Shown: in pieces, positions 33,486 through 44,457 of the stretch
How positions within the stretch are numbered: position 1 is the first letter of the stretch
Layout of the letters: each line of letters begins with the position of its first letter
NCBI GenBank assembly: GCA_015143295.1
Contig: CM026565.1
Span: 31,008,052 to 31,072,051 of the forward strand
Reading direction: 5' to 3'
DNA: 64,000 nt
DNA from: Tetracentron sinense
Lineage: Eukaryota; Streptophyta; Magnoliopsida; Trochodendrales; Trochodendraceae
Made by a program: the position numbers and the translations under genes
The notes under the pieces: generated by a model
The model's input: the letters and a program-made list of their open reading frames with translations, nothing else
Databases searched by the model: none
What the model was told of the DNA's origin: nothing

Positions 33486-33972
33486 ATATGTTAATAGTGG
33501 CATGAATTGTTTTGATGATATTCTTTTTAGGGGTTGAACATGTTTGATATAGTTTTTTTACTTTTAGGATGATACAAAAACTTTTTATGGTATGTTTTGT
33601 TATTGGTGAATATAGTGGGTAGGTACCATTTGAATATGCTAATTTTGGACAATATAGATCGAAATTGATGTATGATAATTGATATATGGTTTGAGATATG
33701 TTTGTAAGTTAATATGGATTTTGAGACAGGTTTGTGGGTTTATTGAATTGAGAAATTTATTATGCAATTATTAGAAAGTATATTTTCTCATTGATGAATT
33801 TTCCTCCCAAACAAACACTGGAAAGTAAAATGGAGTCATTTTCCACCTAATTTTCAGTATGGCAACCAAACAGCACAAACAAACTGGAAAACGATTGTTT
33901 TCTTGTAAAACATTTTCTGTGTAAATGATTTTATGCCGTAAAATATTTTACGTGCAAACAAACGGAGCATTA

Positions 33973-34975
33973 AAGTAAAAGAAAACCCAACTTTTTGCTT
34001 GTTCGGTTTGAAAAGAAAAAGCACATTTCTCGAGATTTAAGTTTCTGTAGTGTAAATCGTACACTTACTTTCTTGTACCCAAAGGTTATTTTGAAAAAAA
34101 ACTTGTAAGTTTCCTATTATACCCCTGTTATACCTCTCCCAACGGTCATCTTTTAAGATTGTTTTCGTCTTTTCTCAAAATTTTTTTTCCCTTTCCATCC
34201 GAACGAACGAACACTTATCTATTGAGTTGGTTTAGCTTTATCTTTTCATTCCGTTTATAAAAAGCAATCAGATGGCTGACTTTAGCAAACGAATCTTGCA
34301 AGAACAGATCTTCAACCTTTTTCTTGTAATTATTATCTCGGTACCCTTCCTCATGAGGCGAAAACTTTTTTTGCTACTTAATAAAGCTAGTCTTCCAAAT
34401 ATTAAAATGTAATTTCTTTAATTTTGTTGTAGGGACGATTTTACCCCCCTTATTTGTATCTTTTTAGTTTACTTAAATAAAATTAAAGGGCATGCCCAAG
34501 TCCTTCAGAATATTTTGTTTTTTTTCAACCAAAAAAAAAAAGTCAACCAAATTTAACTGACAGTTATCAGACGGAATAAATCACATGGACGAGTGCTAGC
34601 GCCAGAGGCACTTAATGTTTTTTTTTTTTTTTTTCACAGATGAGTGTGAGTTCAACACATAGTATTGCTATCCTGTAATAAGAGATGTGCTGTCACTTGT
34701 TGGCACCACGGGAAGAGCCACATGGAGCCTAAGGGGGCATATTTCTTTATTATAATAGTTGGGGTGTAGCTTGGAATAGAGGCAGAGCTGTTAAAGCCCC
34801 CTCCTAAACTTTTGAAGAAAAAACTAAATTTATTCTTATATTATTTAATTTAAGAGGACATATGTGCAGAGGTGGAGCTAGGAATTTTTCCTTAGGGGAG
34901 CCAGATACATGTATGAAGAAAAGTAATGCGTTTGGGGCCGTAGCCCCAGAGAAATTTTTTTCTTGGGTAATGGAT
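33973..34975. other. Intergenic, no gene seen
   Basis: AT-rich DNA to the right of the Harbinger element. There are T-runs at 34617-34634 and A-runs near 34530, and a 'CCCCCTCCTAAACTTTTGAAG' type dispersed repeat piece at about 34795-34930. No coding signal. Confidence 0.5.
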
Positions 34976-34977
34976 TC

Positions 34978-35262
34978 ATCGTTCAATTGCACATACAGGT
35001 TAACACGTGTCCCTTTTAACTCCTATCAACTGTGATTAAGATTCCTTACCTTTTAATGATCAACAATCTAAATTTTTTTTTAGAAAAATATCAATCTTAA
35101 GTGTTAAAATTACTCAACCACAGTTTAAAAAATTAATATATATATTTTTTTCTGGACAACATGGTTAGATTGTTGAATCGTAAGGATTAGCAAATCTTAA
35201 CTACAATTAAGAGAAGTTAAAAGGGACATGTGTTAGTTTGTGGGTGCGATTGAACTCAAAGA
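34978..35262. mobile_element. MITE of the GTTCAATCGCACCC family, copy 2
   Basis: The left end TTCAATTGCACATACAGG…GTGTCCCTTTTAACTCC is mirrored by the right end GTTAAAAGGGACATGTG…GTGGGTGCGATTGAAC. Inner arms pair too (AACAATCTAAA…). Same family as 13010-13330. Confidence 0.8.
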
Positions 35263-35468
35263 CTTGTTAACCTTGTTGGTGCGATCGATCAATCATAATT
35301 GACTGTGATCACCTGTGAGTGACGTGACGTATTAGAGTATTTTGAATTCCTGTTCCATATCTTTTTGGCCAAATGTTAGTTACAGTTTCTTTCAAATTCA
35401 CTTTGTTTACAAATAAGACATGTATTTTTCATCAGGGATAAGACTTGTATTTCACTTTAACTCTTCAA

Positions 35469-35542
35469 TCAAATGAAGAGTGAGGCTAGCATTATCAAAA
35501 AAAAAAAAAAAAAATCAAATAAAGAGTGGGTCTAGCATTATC
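35469..35542. repeat. 28-bp direct repeat flanking poly(A)
   Basis: Two 28-bp copies (35469-35496 and 35515-35542), starting TCAAATGAAGAG / TCAAATAAAGAG and ending CTAGCATTATC, differ at three positions and enclose exactly 18 A. This is another candidate tail-only retroposition scar, older than the one at 28600. Confidence 0.6.
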
Positions 35543-36396
35543 CTATATGTTTTATTTTCTAAACGAAATGAGGGCCACTATATGAATTAAGGCTATTTTA
35601 AAAATATTTACAACTCATTCACACCATGCCCCCCTCCGCCCCTGCATAGGCGGATACAAACATACAAGATGTCACACAAACTTGACCATCAATATAAAAA
35701 AATTACGAACGCCCACACCCACATTGTTAGCCCCCCTTGCAAGAAAATCTTGGCTCTGCCCTGACCCTTGGTTGCCACCACCTTACGTGTTGGGAGCCTG
35801 CGACTGGTGTTAACATTTCTGAAATAAACATGTCCTTGGGTCGGGTATTACCCATCATGCAATTAAACCCAATCCAGATGCGAACAAAGCCCAATCAATT
35901 GCCATGGTTCCATCAATGGAAGAACCATCAATACTACCTCCTCAGCAACTACCGCACCCTGGTCAGTGGTCGCGGTCTGCCTGAACCACGTACAATTGCA
36001 AAAAGTGGAAGGCACATGCATGCATTTATGGGGTGGTGGTATTTAATATCCGTGCAAAAGATAAGAATTTCGAATGAACGGAAGCTCATTTTTGTTTTAA
36101 GGTATAGACATCATTTAGTAGGGCTCTTAATGGGCCGAACCTGGCTGGGTTTTGGTCTGTTTAAGCTTGACACTCACATGTAAGAGTGAGGCCTTCGCCC
36201 GAGTGGCCTGGGTCGGGCCTGAGCCTGAGCCTGAGCCTGAGCCTGAAAGAAAATAATTTTTTTTTATAATAATATTTAGTAGAATTTTATTTTAGATAAT
36301 CATTTGACTACTAACTTGACATCAACCCTCCCATTTGAAGGGCGGAGCCAGGGAGCACGTGCCCCCCAAATTTTTGAAAAACAAGTAATATTTTTA
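35543..36396. other. Intergenic, no supported gene
   Basis: It holds part of the 'CCCCC' dispersed repeat (about 35625-35765). A frame at 35737-36183 is open, but its residues resemble no family. A (GAGCCT)n-like run lies at 36215-36246. Confidence 0.4.
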
Positions 36397-36790
36397 AGGA
36401 GCCAAATCATCTCCGGTGATAACCCGATTTGGCAAATCCGGTTATCACCCCTAGAGGTCGCCACATGTCTCCTTTGACACCCCTTAACCATGGGTCAGGT
36501 TCACCCACTCCTAGGGTTCACCCACCTATTTTTGATTTTTTTATAATATTAATTCTTTTTTTAAAATTAAAAAAAACTGTTTTTAATATTTAAAAAACTC
36601 TAAAAACAGTTTTTTTATTTTAAAAAAGAATTAATATTAAAAAAAAAAACCAAAAATGGGTGGGTAAACCCTAGGGGTGGGTGAACCTTACCCATGGTTA
36701 AGGGGTGTCAAAGGAGACACGTGGCGACCTCTAGGGCTGATAACCGGATTTGCCAAATCCGGTTATCACCGTAAAGGATTTGACTCTTAT
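36397..36790. mobile_element. Long-TIR MITE with G-box arms, copy 2
   Basis: The left arm starts AGGAGCCAAATCATCTCCGG and the right arm is its near mirror. Both arms carry the self-palindrome GATAACC.GATTTGGCAAAT and then CCCTAGAGGTCGCCAC(A/G)TG and TCTCCTTTGACACCCC. The AT-rich centre pairs as well, so the whole 394 bp can fold into a long hairpin with a cruciform at each end. Same family as 24865-25240. Confidence 0.9.
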
Positions 36791-36923
36791 TTTTATTTAC
36801 AGGGCATACATAGCATAGGGCATAGGGGTAGAGCAACTCAAGATCCTCTTTGCTTTTGAATTTTTTAAAATAGTTTTGTAAGGCATAGTCATTGGACAGT
36901 TGCCCCCCATTGAAATTTAAAAC

Positions 36924-38268
36924 AAGAGGAAAATACATTTACACCCCCTTAGGTTTGACTAAAATACACATAGACCCCCTTAGGTTTTGGAAAATACATT
37001 AATTACCCTTACTTTTCAAAATATTGATACTAACACCCCTTCCATCAATGGACAATTCATGGATAAAATGGTATGAACTACCAAAAATACCCTCTCTAAA
37101 GTTGTCATTTTCCATTTTTCTTATTTAAGAAATTGTCTTTTTTTTCTTTTTTTTTTGAATGAAATCAAATCCTCTAGGGTGACTACATGTCCTTTTTGAC
37201 ATCCCTTGTGGTGGCCACGTGTCCTTTTTGACACCCCTTAATTGGGGTTAGATTCACCCACCCCTATGGTTCACTCGCCCATCCTTGGTTTTATTCTTAA
37301 ATATATATATATTTTTTTTATAATTGTTTTTAAGTCTTTTTTAATATTAAAATATCAAAAAAAATAATTCATATTTAGAAGAAAAAAACCAAGGACAGGC
37401 GGGTGAACCCTAAGGATGACTGAATCTAACCCCATTTAAGGGGTGTCAAAAAGGACAAGTGGCTACCTCAAGGTGTCAAAAAGGACACGTGACCACCTCA
37501 AGGGTTCACCCGCCAAACCTTGGTATTGTTTAAAACTATTTTAATAGTAAAAAGGCCTTAAGAACAGTTTTTAATTTTTTTTAAATAATTAATATTAAAA
37601 AAAAAGAATTAATGTAAAAAAAAAAAACCAATGATGAATGAGTGAACCCAAGGGATGGGTGAATCTCAACCACAGTTAAGGGGTGTCAAAAGAGACACGT
37701 GGCTACTTCAAGGGGTATCGAAAAGGACACATGGCCACCCCTAGGGTTCACCGGCCCATCCTTGGTTTTTTTTTCTTCTAAATATTAATTATTTTTTAAA
37801 ATATTTTAATATTTAAAAAGTCTTAAAAACAATTATTAAAATTTTTTAAAAAATAATTAATATTAAAAAATAAAAAAAAACCAAGGATGGGCGGGTCCAT
37901 TGGGGTGGGTGAATCTAACCCCATTTAAGTGGTGTCAAAAAGGACACGTGGCTACCTCAAGAGGTGTCAAAAAGGATATGTGGCCACCACAAGGGGTGTC
38001 AAAAAGGACACGTGGTCACTCTAGAGGATTTGATTTCATTCCAAAAAAAAAAAAGGATAATTTCGTAAATAAGAAAAATGAAAAATAACAACTTTAGAAA
38101 TGATATTTTTGATAGTTCATACCATTTTAACTCATGACATCATCATTCCATCGAGTGTTAGTGTCAATATTTTTAAAAAGTAGGGATAGTTAATGTATTT
38201 TCTGAAACCTGAGGGGGTCAATGTGTATTTTAGTCAAATCTCAGGGGGTATAAATGTATTTTCTCCTT
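36924..38268. mobile_element. 1.35 kb long-inverted-repeat element, CACGTG-rich
   Basis: Outer ends AAGAGGAAAATACATTTACA (left) and, inverted, AAGGAGAAAATACATTTATA (right) pair over more than 220 bp, continuing through CCCCCTTAGGTTTGACTAAA / CCCCCTGAGATTTGACTAAA. Then comes a shared GAATGAAATCAAATCCTCTAG step at 37160 and 38020. Inside is a set of nested arms of the type TTCACCC…CCTTGGTTTTT and GGTGTCAAAAAGGACACGTGG. AAAAC lies directly outside both ends (36919-36923 and 38269-38273), a possible 5-bp duplication. There is no coding frame. The interior may be a separate palindromic MITE nested in an older one, later expanded by unequal copying. Confidence 0.82.
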
Positions 38269-38814
38269 AAAACAATATATCTTTTATAATATTTTATTTA
38301 ATTATTAAAAAGACATAATCATTTGTCAAAGGGTAACTGTTTTATGACATTTTGAGAAAAATTATATTATATTATTTATTATGACATAGTTATTGGACAA
38401 GGTGACCCCTAAACTTTTGAAAACAATTTTTTATTTTTAATTTGTCATATAATTTTATAATAGGGCATAACTATAGGGCAATGGGACAACTACTCTTGTA
38501 AACAAAAAAAAACAATATCTTAAAACATATGGACGAAATGATTCACGAACTTGGATCTGCTATTGGTTAAATTATTATTAGTATTTAGTTCTTTTTATAT
38601 TTTATTAATTGTTAATATGTGGGACCCATTACTAAAATTTAGGTTTTAGTAAACTCACATATTTAGGAGTCTAAATGTAATAAAACTACTAAAAGTCTCT
38701 ATAATGACAAAGGTGGTTTGGATTGGATTTTTTTGACCAAAAATCAATTCTAATAAAATTGATCATGTAGAAATTCATGATCAAATAATTGTGTTCGGAG
38801 AATACGAAGTTGAT

Positions 38815-38898
38815 AACCCTAGTTAGTAGTTGGGTTAGTAAACTGGTGGTCCAAAATGAAAACCCTAGTTAGTAGTTGGGTTAGTAAACTGGTGGGCC
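38815..38898. repeat. Direct duplication, 46-bp period
   Basis: AACCCTAGTTAGTAGTTGGG…AAACTGGTGG appears at 38815 and again at 38861, identical over about 35 bp with a short spacer. A recent small tandem duplication. Confidence 0.85.
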
Positions 38899-39044
38899 CC
38901 CAAGGGAATCAAAATCGAGTCCACCCCCTTGTGAGAGTACACTCCTCATGACGTGTATACGTCTCTCAATTATATGGGAAGGGAATTTCATATATTTTTG
39001 GGTGAATGCTAATTAATTAAACAAACAAACAATGGGGAGGCCAT

Positions 39045-39192
39045 ACACCTCGCCTCTTGCTTCAATGGTGGGGTGTGGCTCTCTCAAGTGAGAGGTCTCG
39101 GGATCTAATCCCACCGAGCCATGAGTTGCAAGAGCTTAACCACTGACCACTAATCGTAGGTAAATGATATCTGAACCAAAAAAAAAAAAGGC
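39045..39192 (+). mobile_element. tRNA-type SINE, plus strand, best-kept copy
   Basis: Head CTCGCCTCTTGC…GTGGGGTGTGGCTC, B-box-like GGTCTCGGGATCTAATCCC, body GAGCCATGAGTTGCAAGAG, then GTAGGTAAATGATATCTG and an A-run at 39178-39189. This is the reference copy for the family seen at 7170, 20999, 27655 and 27815; it resembles the Au class of plant SINEs in plan. Confidence 0.75.
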
Positions 39193-39599
39193 GGCCATCC
39201 AGGCCATTAAGAAAAAGGAGTCTGAGAACTAATTGTCCTGCGTCCGCGGCTAAGTATAGCATCAAAGGTCCTGGGCCTAACGCTCTAGGCCCAAGCCTAC
39301 CTAACTATTTATTTAGGCATCGGACAGGCCATGGCCCCGCCAGGCCCATTGACACCCTTGGCAATGATTTAAAAAAAAAAAAAAAATCATACTCTCAGTA
39401 TGAAGCAACGCATGTTGTTTTTTTTGGTAGCAAAAGAAAATATTTTTCACAGTTTGAAGTTGTTTAACCAATTGCAAAAATAACAAACATAAAAAAATGT
39501 GTCGCTTCCCTAGTGGGTACATGTAATTGTGAGAGTATGGCTAGCGTTTCTATTATATAAAATATATTTGTGATATACCTTTACTAATATAAAGAAGAT

Positions 39600-40335
39600 G
39601 GCATGTTTAAAACGTTGATTGGAGTTTTGTTTAATTTCAAAACTACACATTGCCTGTATAAATTCAAAATGATGAATGAATTTTTGGTTAATTCTAAATT
39701 TGTCCTTTACTCCTTTAGGTTCAAAGGTTTATTCAATTTTAGTTAATTCTAAAACTGCCCATTGCACATATGAGTTCAAAACGTAGACTAAATTTCACTC
39801 AATTCCAAAACTATCATTTACTCGTATATAAAAATCATGATACTTTAAAAGGGTAGATTGAATTTTAGCTTAATTCCAAAACTACTATTTACTAATAAAT
39901 AAAGAGAATGATACTTAAGAAAGTTAATTGAATTTTAACTTAAGTCTAAAATTATCCTTTATTAATTTCCACTTTAATTTTCTTTTAAAAAATATAGGAC
40001 TTAAAATGTTCATTGAAATTTAATATAATGCTAAATGTTTTCATAACCGGATCGGTTGTCGAACTGGTCGGGTGATTAGTTCCCGGCCGGTCTAAATTTT
40101 TTCCGAATATTTTTTAGTTTTCAAAATAGCCTTAAGTAAAATCTTTATACCCAAAATGCCCCTCACAAATTTTTATCCCAAAATACTCCTTAAGTTTGCC
40201 TATATTTCATTTTCTTTACTTCTAAAATATCCCTCACATTTATATACCCAAAATGACCTCACTTTTTTCTATACCCAAAATGCTCTTAAAACTTTTTGGT
40301 TCTCAAAATATCCTTACGTTATATTTCTACTAGCG
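39600..40335. repeat. AT-rich dispersed repeat, copy 2
   Basis: It follows the same order as 8440-9175: GTTTAAAACGTTGA at the start, repeated TTTTAGTTAATTCTAAA phrases, then a series of CCCAAAATG(C) phrases, ending ACGTTATATTTCTA. A third, short piece of the CCCAAAATG part is at 42505-42560. Confidence 0.65.
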
Positions 40336-42600
40336 TAAACCCTGTGCGATGCACGGGCTGAAAAATAAATGAATGTAAAGAAATGAAAGGATATATTAGA
40401 AAGATTGACTTTTTAAGAAAAACATATTTAAAAGGTATTCTTAAAAAAACAAATAAAATTGTAGAGCGCCTCATAACAATAAAAATACTCCTACAGTATT
40501 GCACAATGACAAAATCCCAATTCAAAATTTCCGCCCCAACGGCAAAGGTATCCCTATATTTAACCCATCCCCGCAAGAGAAAAGGAGATGTAGGATAGAA
40601 TTTGAGACAAAACTCATTAAAACCGTACCCATTTAAAGGATTTTGTGGGGAATTTCAGGGATACCCATTATCATGTGTAAGAGATAAGAACCATTGTCAC
40701 ACTAACCTAAAGCATACTAACCACCTCTGATTTTTTTGGGCTTGGAGATATTTTTCATACAATTTTTTTTTTCTTGTTCTCTTTTGACAATCAAAGATAT
40801 TTTTCATGCATAAGAGATAGAAATCAATAATGAAATGAGAAGCAAAGTTTGCCTCATTGGTAGTGTGGGCTTGTCACCACTTATTTGGTCCAGGTTCTGT
40901 TCCTAAAAGGATGTTAGTATTGTAATCTCCACCTGTCCCTAACATAGAACAAATACTAACCTGCTAACCAGGGGGTCAACAAACAAAAACAATCAAATAT
41001 TATAATAATATCGGATGAGACTTCTGTAAGGAAGAGAAACAAAAAAGGAAGTTTAAGGGATACTTATCAATAAAAGTTGGTAAAACGAAAAAAAAAACAG
41101 AAGAGATAATTTTTTCTAGAATTTACAAATGATAATTTTTTTGACAACTGTTCTACCATTGTATAGTTTTCTTATACGTTCTCAACTTGATTCTTTTGGG
41201 CATTTCATGATGCGGGATGTATAGGTGATATGCAAAATCTTCCTAAACAATGAGACAAACTCGAAAAATGGTGAACAATATGGGGCATCATTTAAAGATG
41301 AAGATTGGAATGAAGTTCTCCATGAGGTGACTAATGTCATTGTTAAGAGGATGATTGGAATGAAGTTCTCCACGAGGTGACTGTAGTTTGTTGTTTTGTT
41401 GGTAATCTAGATACTCCATCCCTTGTACTCGATGCGACCAAAACATTTACATGGTAACGAACATGGTAGTCCCTGGGAGCACGGTGTGGCTACCTTTGGA
41501 GCCTATGCATTGTCAAACTAACTCCTCTAATCCTGGAAAGGAGTTTATTCATTTCCTCATTGGAGGATGGTGGAATTGTTTCTTTGTTGACAATCTTTAG
41601 GGATGAGGATACATTACTTAACAATGACAATGATAAAAACATGGCAGGTCATATCAAACTTAATAAAGTATTGCAATTTTAATTCTTAAGGTAAGAAACA
41701 CAGGATGGGACGGGAAAAAACTTAATGCATGTGCAGTGTTGAATCCACCTAAAGCTCAAAACATATCCCATTACAGGTGGGGTATCAATAAAGATGGAAA
41801 AAAAACTAAAAAAATATTATTTCTAACAATCAAATAAACTGTAGTTTTAAAAAATGTGTACATACCCAAACAAACAAAGAGAAATTTGTCCGAGGAGGAG
41901 AACTCAAAGAGAGAGGGAATGTGGTAGTTTTAGTTTAGGACGTCATCAGACCAGAGAAGCTATTGAATTTGACACTAAACATGGACTGATCAACTTGTTC
42001 TTCACCATTCCCATCATGTTAGTGTCTTTGAAGCTCGAGACGATGGCTTAGAGGTTGGGTAGATGAATGGGCGGAGAGGGAGCTTTTGTGGAGTCAGGAA
42101 TGAATTTAGAGAGAATGGGAGGAAGGTTTTATTACTCCAACAAAAGTGGTTATATTTAAATCGTCGAGATCCAACCGTTCGAAATGGGTGCTTCAGTGTG
42201 GTTGGTCCAGGAATGAAAGGGTGTCGTTTCCAATGAGATTCAAATTAAACCATGGCGGAGACCTCATTAATACTAATCTATACGTTTAAGATAACTCTTT
42301 GTAAGAGTTATGTCGTTTGAGGATAAAGGAAAAAATCATTAATACTAATCTATACGTTTGAGAAAACTCTTTATAAAACGATCAGTGTGACACGTGTCAT
42401 AAGATGAGAATATTGTAATCCTATGTGGCAAAAGGAGGAGGGGAGGAAAAAGTCTGACTTATATTTAGTTAATAGATACCCAACGTGTTGCTCACAATTT
42501 TTTTAGCCCAAAATGTCCCTCAGGTTTCTATACCCAAAATATTTATCAATTTTTTCAAAAATACTCGTCACTAGGGTCCCTCTTTCTGATCTCTCTCCCC
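40336..42600. other. Region headed by a GTGC-GCAC palindrome, element type unknown
   Basis: It begins at CTACTAGCGTAAACCCTGTG with the palindrome CCCTGTGC GAT GCACGGG (40340-40357), a terminal motif found on some non-autonomous plant elements, possibly Helitrons. Inside there are direct duplications (ATTGGAATGAAGTTCTCCA at 41247 and 41353; TAATACTAATCTATACGTTT at 42270 and 42340). The CCCAAAATG phrases reappear at 42505-42560, before a CACTAG at about 42569. No helicase frame and no other gene is seen. Confidence 0.4.
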
Positions 42601-42791
42601 CTCCGCTCTCTCACCTGCATTGCGCATGTGGCCCACTAGTAAATATAAATACATTACATGTATATTATAAATTTATCTTATCCTATCCAGTCTGGAAACC
42701 ATGGTTGAGCCCATCCTTAATTTACATTTAAATCTGATACTGGAAACCAGTGTTGTTAGTACCGAACCGGACCAACCAGGGTAACTAGGGT

Positions 42792-43018
42792 AAAAACCGA
42801 GTAAAGGTAATCCAATAAACTCCATTCTTGAAAATGGGTAAACAACAAAATGGAGGTCATCTGATTATCTCTTTTGTTGAAAATAGGTGAAAAGGGGAAT
42901 GGAGGTAATCCGATTATCTCCTTTGTTGAAAATAGGTGAAAAGAGGAGTGTAGGTAATCTGATTTCCTCCCTTTCTAAAAATTGGTAAAAAAGGAGAGGA
43001 GGTAATCCAATTACCTCC
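42792..43018. repeat. 49-bp tandem repeat, four to five copies
   Basis: Units of the type AAAATAGGTGAAAAGGGGAA…GGAGGTAATCCGATTATCTCC start at 42831, 42880 and 42929 and continue to about 43018, with a shorter leading copy from 42792. Copies differ by several substitutions. Non-coding. Confidence 0.85.
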
Positions 43019-43090
43019 CAACAAGGTTCAGTTTAGGGCCTTGGGTCAAGGCCGTTTGGACCTATGGGTAAAAGTAAAGGCTTGGGTTTG

Positions 43091-43200
43091 GGCTTTGATT
43101 TGGGTTTAGGTAATTAGGCCCTGATTTAGGCTTTGATTTGGGTTTAGGTAATTAGGCCTTGGTTTGGGCTTTTATTTGGGCTTAGGCTTTTGGGACCTGT
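43091..43200. repeat. 38-bp tandem repeat, about three copies
   Basis: GGCTTTGATTTGGGTTTAGG followed by TAATTAGGCC starts at 43091 and 43129, with a third, shorter copy from 43167. It directly follows the 49-bp array. Confidence 0.85.
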
Positions 43201-43845
43201 GTTTGGGCTTGGGTTTGCTTGGAAACTTTAAGGAAAGAGAGAAATAATGGGTGCAAAAATGGGTTGCTTAGAAATATTATGGGTTTAAAAAAAAACTTGT
43301 ATATTGACGAGTGTGTCGGGTGTTTGTAGGGGTGTATTCAAATATATTTTTAGGGTGTTTGTATGTTATGAATATATTTTAGGATGTTTGTATTCGAATA
43401 TATTTTTAGCGTTAAAAAAAACTCACATATATGTTATGAATATATTTTTCCCCTCTTCTATTTGTAATCTATAATATCGGGTGTTTGTAGGGGTGTATTT
43501 GAACTGAGCTTGGGCAAGTTTGAGCTTGATTCAAGCTCGAGTGTTCAGCTTGATCTTGACTTCAACAAGCTTCGTTCAAGCTCAAGCTCTATTAAAGCCA
43601 AAACGAGCTTGGGTTGGCTCAGTCTTGATTCACGTAAGATTTGGATATAGTTCTTCGGTCCACAAAGTAAAGTTAGATCAAACTTTTGTACTTTTAGCTT
43701 AATTTTATTTGTTATTATTATCTCTTAAACTTATTTATTAAAAATTAAAAATTATTATAATCTATAATAAAATAAGTTTAAAAAATATTATTTTATATTA
43801 ATATAAATAACATTTGTTTTGGGTACAACGGGATTTAACTTGGGA
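43201..43845. other. Intergenic; GAGCTTG-rich dispersed repeat
   Basis: 43500-43640 is rich in GAGCTTG/CAAGCTC phrases that also occur at 58920-59395. TGTTTGTA(G/T) and AATATATTTT phrases repeat at 43310-43460. No gene. Confidence 0.5.
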
Positions 43846-43847
43846 GA

Positions 43848-44050
43848 GTTCAATTGCACCCATAGGTCAACAAGGACACATAGTTCAATTACATCCACGG
43901 GGACATGTTAGTACTTAAGGTTCAGTAATCTAACTTTGGTTTTTAGAAAAAAAATATATAAATTGTGTTCAACTCTGGTTAAGAACTTTTAACTCTTAAG
44001 ATTAATAAGTTTTTAATATGATCCCGAAGACCTAAGGTTAGATTGTTTTT
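43848..44050. mobile_element. MITE of the GTTCAATCGCACCC family, truncated
   Basis: The left arm GGGAGAGTTCAATTGCACCC is followed by CATAGGTCAAC, and inner phrases (TAAGGTTCAGTAATCTAAC) pair with GACCTAAGGTTAGATTG. The right terminal arm is missing. Confidence 0.65.
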
Positions 44051-44457
44051 ATATCAATACTCATGAAAATATATTAATCAAGAGAGAGAGACAAAAACAA
44101 ATACTTTACAAAGGTGTGTAAACTAAATACAGGAAAAAAATAACAAAGTGCAAAAAGCATGAAAAAAATCCTAAGAATGAGTATGGCAGAAGCAAATACC
44201 CAATGATAAGTGACCCAAACCCACCCTATCATGGCAGATCGAAATAAGCGAATCTACAATCAGAAGCCGGATTCACAACTGAATGCAAGAAAGAGGAGAG
44301 AGAGAATCCTCGAAGACTCTTATTTCGCTCTCGTCAGATCATAAGGAACGACAAAATAGCCATTTGCGCACTATCCACACTAATCAGATACCAACATGAT
44401 AAAAAATTGTGAAATGAAAAATGAAATATCCAATCTACTCCAACTCGAGAGAGGAAA
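44051..44457. other. Unassigned DNA left of an LTR
   Basis: Mixed-composition DNA without a recognised frame. At its right end GGAAA (44453-44457) is the presumed target duplication of the adjoining LTR. Confidence 0.4.

Larger units (their letters stand above)
29136..33969 (+). mobile_element. PIF/Harbinger transposon carrying gene fragments (Pack-type)
   Basis: 4834 bp. The left end GGCTCCGTTTGTTTGCACG and the inverted right end TGCTCCGTTTGTTTGCACG agree at 25 of the first 26 bases. TTA flanks both sides (29133-29135 and 33970-33972), the 3-bp target duplication of PIF/Harbinger elements. Subterminal regions are both rich in GAAAA/TTTTC phrases. Inside are an intact two-exon Myb/SANT-like gene (the usual second gene of this superfamily), a TBL/PMR5-like fragment on the minus strand, a LOB-domain fragment on the plus strand, and two further protein-like frames. 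I see no DDE_Tnp_4-type transposase frame, so the element would need one in trans. The well-kept ends and the intact gene suggest it is younger than most repeats in the window. Confidence 0.9.

Noticed and set aside
35737-36183. 148-codon open frame
   Set aside because: Overlaps a dispersed repeat, no homology recognised, composition not protein-like over most of its length.
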